NCBI GenBank assembly: GCA_015493675.1
Contig: WGCR01000077.1
Location: 1 to 11,781 of the forward strand
Direction of reading: 5' to 3'
Length of the DNA stretch: 11,781 nt
Origin: Anaerolineae bacterium
GTDB lineage: Bacteria; Chloroflexota; Anaerolineae; J102
The notes beneath the pieces are model-generated. The model was not told the DNA's origin, did not search any database, and worked only from the letters and a program-made list of their open reading frames with translations. Position numbers and translations under genes: made by a program. Shown here in pieces: positions 1 through 6,101 of the stretch; positions within the stretch are counted from its first letter, which is position 1; every line of letters starts with the position of its first letter.

Positions 1-233
1 AACAGGAGCATAACCGGAGATTTGGCGATCGCGACAAACTGATTCCAGGCGGCTTCTCCCCGCAACAGGGTGGTCAGGATCAGCATGTGCAACAAAAGAT
101 AGAACACCAGGCCCAGGCCCGTGATGCGCTGCAATGCAAAGGCGATGAATCCCAGGCCGCGCCCTCGCGGATCAAACCAGGCCCGAAGGGCCTTGCGCTG
201 GCGGGATGCTTGCTGTATGGGTACAGGAGTCAT
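1..233 (-). CDS. sdhC: Succinate dehydrogenase/fumarate reductase cytochrome b subunit (SdhC), N-terminal part
   Basis: Partial: the gene starts at the ATG whose complement is 231-233 and runs off the left edge, so only 77 codons are visible. The product begins MTPVPIQQ, has a basic stretch with FDPRGRG, then the motif LQRITGLGLVFYLLLHM leading into a first hydrophobic helix (about residues 30-55). The RITG motif followed by a His-bearing helix is typical of the membrane anchor of complex II, which holds heme b and hands electrons to quinone. A GAGGAAA ribosome site precedes the ATG. It is the last gene on this strand after the glycerol cluster, separated from the sdhB-like gene by 246 nt with a repeat element, so it may begin a separate sdhCA(B) unit. 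The family call is good; heme ligands cannot be checked because the rest is missing. Confidence 0.82.
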   Translation of the reverse strand, partial: MTPVPIQQASRQRKALRAWFDPRGRGLGFIAFALQRITGLGLVFYLLLHMLILTTLLRGEAAWNQFVAIAKSPVMLL

Positions 234-343
234 GATAGTATTTCCTCGCAAAATATGGCTGATTTGTGGATCGATCAATAGACGTCGTCGGAAATAAGAA
301 AGCTGTTTCTCACGCCTGGCGTCATACTGCTGCCGATAAAACT

Positions 344-480
344 CAATGACTAATGAACAATGATTAAAGGCTAAATCACCGTAGTTTTCACTTTAATCAT
401 TACTCATTGATCATTGATTCGGACGTGATTGGGCGAAAGGTTGATAGCTTGTCTCGCCGCAGATTGTTTCCTATGATGTC
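344..480. repeat. Dispersed hairpin repeat, copy 1 (between sdhB-like gene and sdhC)
   Basis: A 26-nt left arm (344-369) and a 26-nt right arm (391-416) match in 22 of 26 positions as an inverted repeat around a 21-nt loop. The left arm and the two bases before it read in 7-nt steps (ctcaatg, actaatg, aacaatg, attaaag). A GC-richer shoulder containing CTCGCCGCAG and TTGTTTCC extends to the stop codon of the sdhB-like gene. The same arrangement, with the same 21-nt loop length and shoulder, recurs at 9646-9781, about three-quarters identical by eye with a single one-base gap. It looks like a small non-coding mobile or palindromic element; no transposase or target duplication is visible. Confidence 0.75.
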
Positions 481-1220
481 TAATGATTCCATGGCAGTTT
501 CGACTTGACGACCTCGCGACGCAAGTACATGATCAAATCGCCTGGCTCCACCTGCGATGGACAGGCCTCGGTGCATTCCATGGCGCCATGACAGCCCCAC
601 ACGCCGCAGTCCGTATCGACCGCCGCCAGGATGTCCGTCGCCTCGCCATCGCCTTTCACCATCGCCCGATAGTAAGCAGCCAGCCCGGCCGGGCCGATGA
701 AGGAAGCGTTGGTGTTGGCCACAGGACAGGCGGAAAGACAGATGCCGCACTCGATGCAACTCTCGAATCGGGTGTGATGATCGACGCCTTCGGGCGTTTG
801 AGCCTCGGTGAGATATTCGCTTTCACGGATAAAAGATAGCCCCGCAGGCTCATAGCGCCGGGCGAAATCGCCCATATCCACCACAAGATCGGTCACCAGC
901 GGCATGGTTCCCAACGGTTCGACGACAATCACATCGGTTCCCTGCTCCAGCACATTGGTAACGCAGGATAACACCTCTTTGCCATTCACCTTCATGGCGC
1001 AGGTGCCGCACGAAGCATGATGACAGGAGTGCCGATAGGCCAATGTCGAATCTTGAGTGGCGCGGATTTCCTCCAACGCATCCAGCACGGTCATCAAGGG
1101 GTCTGCATCGACCTGAAATGTATCGTAGCGGGGCGGATCAATTGCCCCCGGTTTATAACGAAGTATCTTCACGCTGACCGGCGTCTTGGGGTCCGGTCTG
1201 CCAATGACTTCATCGCTCAT
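480..1220 (-). CDS. SdhB/FrdB-type iron-sulfur subunit, probably the electron-transfer partner of GlpA
   Basis: 246 residues, the usual SdhB size. An N-terminal ferredoxin domain carries the [2Fe-2S] cysteines C66, C71, C74 and C86 (C-x4-C-x2-C-x11-C). The C-terminal domain has CIECGICLSACP (C155, C158, C161, C165), then FIGPAGL and CHGAMECTEACP (C210, C216, C220), the ligand pattern for [4Fe-4S] and [3Fe-4S] clusters in complex II. The Trp pair near the quinone site of E. coli SdhB is absent; the His after C210 is kept. The start is fixed by GGAGATGAATT before the ATG. The gene follows glpA by 60 nt in the same direction, whereas sdhC lies 246 nt away beyond a repeat. I infer a dedicated partner of GlpA that replaces GlpB/GlpC. 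The alternative is an ordinary sdhB of an sdh operon in unusual order. Confidence 0.85.
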   Translation of the reverse strand: MSDEVIGRPDPKTPVSVKILRYKPGAIDPPRYDTFQVDADPLMTVLDALEEIRATQDSTLAYRHSCHHASCGTCAMKVNGKEVLSCVTNVLEQGTDVIVVEPLGTMPLVTDLVVDMGDFARRYEPAGLSFIRESEYLTEAQTPEGVDHHTRFESCIECGICLSACPVANTNASFIGPAGLAAYYRAMVKGDGEATDILAAVDTDCGVWGCHGAMECTEACPSQVEPGDLIMYLRREVVKSKLPWNH

Positions 1221-1280
1221 AATTCATCTCCAAAAGTTTGATGAACATGTCGTGTGACTGGAAAGCTCGGGCCTGCGCCA

Positions 1281-2450
1281 TTATTGATAATAAGCCCAAT
1301 ACGGCAGCAAGACGACTTCCCGGGTGCGACAGACTGCATCGACGCCCAGCTTGTCGCAAACAACGTCAGACGTGGTTTCGGCCATGGCCCGCATGGTCGT
1401 GCCTTTGCCGCCGGTGATGGTCACCAAGCCTTCGATGCCATCCCGCTCTTTGTGATCGAAGCACTTGAAGGTGCGAGGAAGATCGCGGCCGCCGACCGTG
1501 GGGCTGGCTTCCCCCAACAAAGGTCGCGCAGCGCTCCAGGCAGCCCGCATCCTGGCATATTTCACGCCAGGCACGAGCTGGGAGCCGCGTTCATACATGC
1601 GTTCAACATGCTCCATGGGCAATCCCAGCCGATCAGGATCCGGGGCAAACCAGGAAGAGGTGCCAATCACGGAGAGTTCGCGTTGGGGAACGATGATATC
1701 GCCATCAGAAGGCCGATTGAGCCGATTGAGCACCATGTTGTTCCAACGGCCATAAACAGCCACCAGCACGCCCGGCGTGGGCCGCACCGGTACGCGGGCG
1801 TCTGCCATCTCACTCAACTTCTCGGCCCAGGCGCCTGTGGCATTGACCACCAGATCGGCTTTGATGTCATATTCTTTTCCCGTCACATGCGATCGGACAT
1901 GAACGCCGGTCACCGTGCTGTTTTGCTTCAACAGGCCAATCACTTCGGTGTAAGGACGAATATCCGCGCCATTTTGTTTGGCGGTCGCGAAGAAACGCAT
2001 GGGCAGACGCCAACAATCCATGGTGGCGTCCGGAACCTGAATCGCCAATTTTGTTTTTGGATTTAGATTGGGTTCTAGCAGCAACGCCTCTTTTGCAGTA
2101 AGCTCCCTGGTGGGGATGCCGCATTCGGCGCATCCCTGCAGGAATGTGTCTTTATACGCCACATCCTCATCTGTAATGGCAACAAAAAGACCATCGTTTT
2201 CCTCAAAAGAGCCGGGCGCTATTTTCCGAAGAATGAGGTTTTCTTCAATACATTCTTTTGCTGATTCCTGGTCTTTTACCGCGTAGCGGCCGCCGCTATG
2301 GAGAAGGCCATGATGACGCCCCGCGGTGCCGCTGGTGAGCTCTCCCCGTTCCACCAGGGTCACCTTTAATCCACGTAAGACCAGATCATGTACAATCGCC
2401 GCGCCAGTCGAACCGCCCCCAATGATGACAACGTGATAATTGCTATTCAT
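1281..2450 (-). CDS. glpA: FAD-dependent glycerol-3-phosphate dehydrogenase, GlpA-type catalytic subunit, short form
   Basis: Oxidises sn-glycerol 3-phosphate to dihydroxyacetone phosphate and passes electrons to a quinone-linked chain. 389 residues: a Rossmann FAD motif GGGSTG (11-16), the GlpA signature GRHHGLLHSGGRYAV (44-58), PSDGDIIVP (247-255), RAAWSAARPLL (302-312) and the FAD-contacting ITGGKGTTMR (345-354). These resemble E. coli GlpA more than GlpD. The E. coli protein has about 540 residues and ends in an extra cysteine-bearing domain; this one stops soon after the catalytic domain at PYWAYYQ. I chose the internal ATG at 2450 because GGAGG (complement of 2458-2462) lies 7 nt upstream and the dinucleotide-binding fold begins there; the open frame continues upstream to 2717 but overlaps glpK. 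It is followed by the sdhB-like gene. No glpB or glpC is present. Confidence 0.92.
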   Translation of the reverse strand: MNSNYHVVIIGGGSTGAAIVHDLVLRGLKVTLVERGELTSGTAGRHHGLLHSGGRYAVKDQESAKECIEENLILRKIAPGSFEENDGLFVAITDEDVAYKDTFLQGCAECGIPTRELTAKEALLLEPNLNPKTKLAIQVPDATMDCWRLPMRFFATAKQNGADIRPYTEVIGLLKQNSTVTGVHVRSHVTGKEYDIKADLVVNATGAWAEKLSEMADARVPVRPTPGVLVAVYGRWNNMVLNRLNRPSDGDIIVPQRELSVIGTSSWFAPDPDRLGLPMEHVERMYERGSQLVPGVKYARMRAAWSAARPLLGEASPTVGGRDLPRTFKCFDHKERDGIEGLVTITGGKGTTMRAMAETTSDVVCDKLGVDAVCRTREVVLLPYWAYYQ

Positions 2451-2489
2451 ACAATAGCCTCCACAGGATGAAAAGAACGCAAAGGGATG

Positions 2490-2522
2490 AACGAGCCCCG
2501 GGTGTTTTGTCCGGGGCCCGTT
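2490..2522 (-). other. Strong intercistronic hairpin between glpK and glpA
   Basis: Arms 2490-2501 and 2511-2522 form a 12-bp stem, with one G-U pair in the minus-strand RNA, around a 9-nt loop; the core is GCCCCGG/CCGGGGC. On the minus strand no U-run follows, so termination is unlikely. It could mark a processing or mRNA-stability site that sets glpK and glpA levels apart. The role is inferred; the stem is directly visible. Confidence 0.7.
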
Positions 2523-2541
2523 TTGAGAGTGGAGACGCTTC

Positions 2542-4035
2542 TTATTCGTCCAGCCAATGCATGCTGCGCTGCACGGCCTTGAGCCAACCTTTGTAGAGCT
2601 TGGCCCGGGTCGCCTCGTCCATCTGCGGCTCCCAGGTCTTGGCCATCTGCCAGTTGGCCCGCAGATCATCCAGGTTATCCCAGTAGCCGACAGCCAGGCC
2701 CGCGGCATAGGCGGCACCCAGGGCCGTGGTTTCAGCGACCACGGGCCGCACCACAGGCACGTTCAGGATGTCGGACTGGAACTGCATCAGCAAGTCATTG
2801 TAGACCATGCCGCCGTCCACCTTGAGGGCTTTCAGGCTGACGCCAGAGTCCTTCTCCATGGCCTCCAACACCTCGCGAGTCTGGTAAGCGGTCGCTTCCA
2901 GGGCGGCGCGGGAGATGTGGTTCTTGGTGATAAAGCGGGTCAGGCCCACGATGACGCCGCGGGCGTCCGATTGCCAGTAGGGGGCGAAGAGGCCGGAGAA
3001 AGCGGGCACGATGTAAATGCCGCCGCTATCGGGCACAGCCTTGGCATAGTCCTCGATGTGGTGAGAGAAATCGAAGAACTTGAGGTTGTCACGCAGCCAC
3101 TGCACCAGCGCGCCGGTGATGGCAATGGAGCCTTCCAGAGCGTAGACTGCGGGCGCATCGCCGAACTTGTAGCACAGAGTGGTGAGCAGGCCGCTCTTGC
3201 TGGGCACGATTTCGGCGCCGGTGTTCATGATCATGAAGCAGCCGGTGCCATAGGTGTTCTTGGCCTCGCCCGGCTCGAAGCAGGCCTGGCCCACCGTGGC
3301 CGCCTGCTGGTCGCCCAGATCGCCACTGACCGGCACGCCATTCCAGGTGCCGTAGATGGCCGGATCGCTGGAGGGGCGGATTTCGGGCAGCATGGAACGA
3401 GGAACGTCCAGAGCCTTCATCATGTCCTCGTCCCAATCCAGGGTCTTCAGGTTCATGAGCATGGTGCGGCTGGCGTTGGTCACATCGGTGACATGAGCGC
3501 CGCCGTTGGGGCCGCCGGTCAGATTCCAGATGACCCAGGTGTCCATGTTGCCGAACAGCGCATCGCCCCGCTCGGCCGCGGCGCGTACGCCCTCCACATT
3601 GTCCAAAATCCACTTGATCTTGGGGCCGGAGAAATAAGTGGCCAGAGGCAGACCGACCTTCTCACGAAAACGATCCTGTCCGCCGTCCGCGGCCAGCTCG
3701 TTGCAGATCTTGTCGGTGCGGGTGTCCTGCCACACGATGGCGTTGTAGTAGGGCTTGCCCGTGTTCTTGTCCCACACCACGGTGGTCTCGCGCTGATTGG
3801 TCACGCCGATGGCCGCCAGATTCTCGGGCGTGAGTCCGGCTTTCTTCAAGGCCTCGCTCATCACGTCCTGCGTACGAGCCCAGACTTCCATGGGATCATG
3901 CTCGACCCAGCCCGGCTTGGGATAGATCTGCTCATGCTCCATCTGATGGATAGCAATCACGTTGCCTTCATGATCAAAGACCATAAAGCGTGTGCTGGTA
4001 GTGCCTTGATCTACTGCACCAACATATTTACTCAT
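2542..4035 (-). CDS. glpK: Glycerol kinase
   Basis: Transfers phosphate from ATP to glycerol, giving sn-glycerol 3-phosphate in the cytoplasm. 497 residues, full length for the FGGY kinase family. Visible are the phosphate-binding start DQGTTSTR (9-16), the glycerol-contacting NQRETT (R82, E83), the FGGY signature-like FSGPKIKWIL (135-144), GDQQAA with the catalytic-base Asp at 242, NTYGTG (260-265) and the C-terminal KVDGGMVYNDLLMQF (405-419). The start is supported by AAAGGAG (complement of 4044-4050) ahead of the ATG. The loop before GDQQAA is short (residues about 224-238). It has neither the GGTR element that binds fructose 1,6-bisphosphate in E. coli GlpK nor the HPr-phosphorylated His of many Firmicutes enzymes, so control may differ. 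It lies between dhaL and glpA. Confidence 0.97.
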   Translation of the reverse strand: MSKYVGAVDQGTTSTRFMVFDHEGNVIAIHQMEHEQIYPKPGWVEHDPMEVWARTQDVMSEALKKAGLTPENLAAIGVTNQRETTVVWDKNTGKPYYNAIVWQDTRTDKICNELAADGGQDRFREKVGLPLATYFSGPKIKWILDNVEGVRAAAERGDALFGNMDTWVIWNLTGGPNGGAHVTDVTNASRTMLMNLKTLDWDEDMMKALDVPRSMLPEIRPSSDPAIYGTWNGVPVSGDLGDQQAATVGQACFEPGEAKNTYGTGCFMIMNTGAEIVPSKSGLLTTLCYKFGDAPAVYALEGSIAITGALVQWLRDNLKFFDFSHHIEDYAKAVPDSGGIYIVPAFSGLFAPYWQSDARGVIVGLTRFITKNHISRAALEATAYQTREVLEAMEKDSGVSLKALKVDGGMVYNDLLMQFQSDILNVPVVRPVVAETTALGAAYAAGLAVGYWDNLDDLRANWQMAKTWEPQMDEATRAKLYKGWLKAVQRSMHWLDE

Positions 4036-4109
4036 GATACTGACTCCTTTGTGAGTAGGTTTGAGCTAAAATTTGTTGGTAACTATACAAGTATCCTGCA
4101 AATATTCCG

Positions 4110-4185
4110 CCACGAAGGCTCGAAGATTCACGACGACACGAAGAAAACTTTATAATTTCTGCTTCGCGCCGTCGCGTCTTCGTGG
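4110..4185. repeat. Long CACGAAG-type hairpin between dhaL and glpK
   Basis: CCACGAAG (4110-4117) pairs perfectly with CTTCGTGG (4178-4185). Inside, 4129-4143 pairs with 4162-4176 in 12 of 15 positions around an 18-nt AT-rich loop. The motif CACGAAG or CGAAG recurs within the arms. It occupies the middle of a 247-nt spacer. A T-run follows on the plus side (4186-4190), opposite to the direction of transcription, so it is not an obvious terminator for dhaL. I see no convincing promoter for glpK in the remainder of the spacer. Confidence 0.7.
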
Positions 4186-4282
4186 TTTTTGGGCCTCGCT
4201 ATGAGGGGAGTGCGTGTATAGTCACGTTTGTTGTTTCATTTACGCCAAGGTGTTTCTGGCAAAAGTAGTCAGGATGTGAAGA

Positions 4283-4915
4283 TCAGGAGACGCCAATGGT
4301 CTCGGCGGCAGTTTTCAGCATCAGATAAGAGGAAGTTGCGCCAGGGTCCTGATGCCCGATGCTACGCTCGCCCAGATAACTGGCCCGACCTTTGGTCGCC
4401 AGCATGGGAATAGTCGCTTTCATACCCTCTTCAGCTGCTGTCGTAGCGGCTACCAATGCAGCATGAATATCTCCGCCATCGGCAACGCTTTTCTGCATGG
4501 CCTCCAACGCCGGAACCAGGGCGTCGAGCATGGTTTTCTCGCCCGTGGTGGCTTTGCCGCGCATCTTGACGCCTTCGATGGCTGAATTCAGAGCGGCCAC
4601 CATATCTTCAGCCGTAAGTTCATTCTTGCCGCTAAGCGTCATGCCGGCTTTCAGGAAAAACGTGCCATACAACGGGCCGCCAGCGCCGCCAACGGTAGTG
4701 ACCAGCGTCATGCCGACCGTTTTCAGAATCGTTCCGATATCCTTGTCCGCCACGCCATCCAGCTTTTTCTCCACCGCACCGAAACCGCGATCCATGTTGA
4801 TGCCATGATCAGCATCGCCAATGGCCGCATCCAGACCGGTGAGGTATTCCTTGTTCTCGGCCAAAACTTCGCGATAGCGGTGCAGCCAGGCCAGGATTTC
4901 CTTTTTGCTTATCAC
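4283..4915 (-). CDS. dhaL: Dihydroxyacetone kinase subunit L (nucleotide-binding)
   Basis: Carries the adenine nucleotide and phosphorylates dihydroxyacetone bound on DhaK. From the GTG at 4915 the product has 210 residues, the same length as E. coli DhaL. The Mg-binding aspartates appear in GLDAAIGDADHGINM (D29, D34, D36), followed by TTVGGAGGPLYG (73-84), RGKATTGEKTMLDAL (119-133) and KGRASYLGERSIGHQDPGA (175-193), all typical of the family. The open frame extends 32 codons upstream into the end of dhaK, but those residues are unlike DhaL, and AGAGGTG lies just ahead of the GTG, so I take GTG as the start. No dhaM phosphotransfer gene is in the window, so whether this kinase uses PTS phosphate or ATP directly is open. 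Confidence 0.93.
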   Translation of the reverse strand: MISKKEILAWLHRYREVLAENKEYLTGLDAAIGDADHGINMDRGFGAVEKKLDGVADKDIGTILKTVGMTLVTTVGGAGGPLYGTFFLKAGMTLSGKNELTAEDMVAALNSAIEGVKMRGKATTGEKTMLDALVPALEAMQKSVADGGDIHAALVAATTAAEEGMKATIPMLATKGRASYLGERSIGHQDPGATSSYLMLKTAAETIGVS

Positions 4916-4946
4916 GGGGTCACCTCTTTGTCGATGATGGGATGCC

Positions 4947-4963
4947 AAAAAAGGCGCGCCTTT
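4947..4963 (-). terminator. Palindrome with T-run between dhaK and dhaL (weak terminator or attenuator)
   Basis: AAAGGCGCGCCTTT (4950-4963) is a perfect 14-bp palindrome; on the minus strand it runs into TTTTTT. The stem would be only 5 bp with a CGCG loop, so termination would be weak. It lies in the 50-nt dhaK-dhaL spacer and could lower read-through within the operon. It could equally be a chance palindrome. Confidence 0.3.
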
Positions 4964-4965
4964 CG

Positions 4966-5967
4966 CTATACGCCCCAGCGCAGAGCGGCTGTCTTCACAG
5001 GCGCATCCCACAGCTTGATGAGCTCATCATCCGCTTTCATCAGGGTGATGGACATGCCCGCCATCTCCAGAGACGTGATGTAATTGCCCACCAGATTGCG
5101 GACGACGGTGATGCCGTGACCTGCCAGGATGTGATGCAGCTTGCGGTAAGCGATGTAGAGTTCGATGAGGGGCGTGCCGCCCATGCCGTTAACCATGGCA
5201 ATGACCTGGTCACCTTCTTTGTAAGGCAAATCGTGGATGATGGGCTCTGCCAGCATCTCGACGATCTCATCCGCAGGTGCGATCTTCATGCGCTTGCGGC
5301 CAGGCTCGCCATGAATGCCAATGCCGATTTCCATCTCATCTTCGCCCAGATCAAAGGTGGGCTTGCCCGCCTGAGGTACGACGCAGGACGTAAGGGCCAT
5401 GCCCATACTGCGTCCCCAGTCGTTGACCTTCTTGGCGACGGCTGTCACTTCGGCCAGAGAACGGCCTTCTTCAGCGGCTGCGCCAGCGATCTTTTCGACA
5501 AAGACGGTGATGCCCACACCGCGACGGCCCGCAGTGTAAAGGCTATCCTGCACGGCCACATCATCATTGGTGACCACGCTGGTCACTTCGATACCCTCCA
5601 TCTGGGCCATTTCCGCCGCCATCTCGAAGTTCATGACGTCGCCGGTGTAATTTTTGACGATATGCAGCACGCCGGCGCCGCCATTCACAGCCTTGGTGGC
5701 TTCCAGCATCTGATCGGGCGTGGGAGAGGTGAAGACCTCGCCGGGGCAAGCCGCATCGAGCATGCCCATGCCCACATAGCCGCCATGCAGCGGCTCATGG
5801 CCACTGCCGCCGCCGGAAACCAGACCGACCTTGCCCTTTACGGGGGCGTCGGCCCGAACGATGTAATAGGGATCGTAACTAACTTTTACCAGATCCGGAT
5901 GGGCCAGAGCAATGCCCTCCAATTCTTCACGGACGACATCTTCTGGTTTGTTAATCAATTTTTTCAT
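4966..5967 (-). CDS. dhaK: Dihydroxyacetone kinase subunit K (substrate-binding)
   Basis: Binds dihydroxyacetone covalently as a hemiaminal to a His and presents it to DhaL. 333 residues, slightly shorter than the E. coli protein (about 356). Conserved elements: SGGGSGHEPLHGGYVG (51-66, with the substrate His at 57), NYTGDVMNFEMAAEMA (106-121, Asp110) and GIGIHGEPG (215-223), where H219 corresponds to the covalent-binding His. NGMGGTPLIELYIAYR (260-275) is also typical. AGGAG (complement of 5975-5979) stands 7 nt before the ATG. dhaL follows after 50 nt and glpF precedes it by 134 nt, placing dihydroxyacetone salvage inside the glycerol operon. The product is dihydroxyacetone phosphate, the same as that of GlpA. 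Confidence 0.95.
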   Translation of the reverse strand: MKKLINKPEDVVREELEGIALAHPDLVKVSYDPYYIVRADAPVKGKVGLVSGGGSGHEPLHGGYVGMGMLDAACPGEVFTSPTPDQMLEATKAVNGGAGVLHIVKNYTGDVMNFEMAAEMAQMEGIEVTSVVTNDDVAVQDSLYTAGRRGVGITVFVEKIAGAAAEEGRSLAEVTAVAKKVNDWGRSMGMALTSCVVPQAGKPTFDLGEDEMEIGIGIHGEPGRKRMKIAPADEIVEMLAEPIIHDLPYKEGDQVIAMVNGMGGTPLIELYIAYRKLHHILAGHGITVVRNLVGNYITSLEMAGMSITLMKADDELIKLWDAPVKTAALRWGV

Positions 5968-6032
5968 AACACATCTCCTGTTAAGGCAATGACGTCCACA
6001 GACAATGCTGTCGACATTAGTAGTGGTAAGAA

Positions 6033-6070
6033 GACCACCTGCATCCCGTCACAGCAGGATGCAGGCGGTC
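6033..6070 (-). terminator. 14-bp hairpin between glpF and dhaK, possible partial terminator
   Basis: 6033-6046 and 6057-6070 form a 14-bp stem with a 10-nt loop; in the minus-strand RNA the single non-Watson-Crick pair is G-U. The core is CCTGCATCC/GGATGCAGG. On the minus strand the stem is followed by TTCTTACC, only mildly U-rich, so partial termination or mRNA processing after glpF is more likely than a full stop. The stem is certain; the function is inferred. Confidence 0.5.
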
Positions 6071-6101
6071 ATGATTGCTGACGAGGGTTACAGAATGAGA
6101 G

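Noticed and set aside
250..278. TTGATC-17-TATTTT as an sdhC promoter
   Set aside because: Only four of six matches in each box, and the start would fall on top of the ribosome site.
312..322. ACGCCTGGCGT near-palindrome upstream of sdhC
   Set aside because: Short and isolated; no second copy, so an operator cannot be supported.
342..418. CRISPR-like array from the repeated short units
   Set aside because: Units are 7 nt and contiguous, with no spacers and no cas genes.
1254..2066. 270-codon plus-strand open frame opposite glpA
   Set aside because: Antisense shadow; glpA motifs are unambiguous on the minus strand.
2557..4155. 532-codon open frame on the plus strand opposite glpK
   Set aside because: It is a mirror of glpK codon bias: no recognisable domain, low-complexity His/Gly/Ala-rich translation, no ribosome site, and glpK on the other strand is unmistakable.
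4942..6081. 379-codon plus-strand open frame opposite dhaK
   Set aside because: Antisense shadow of a clear gene; translation has no family motif.
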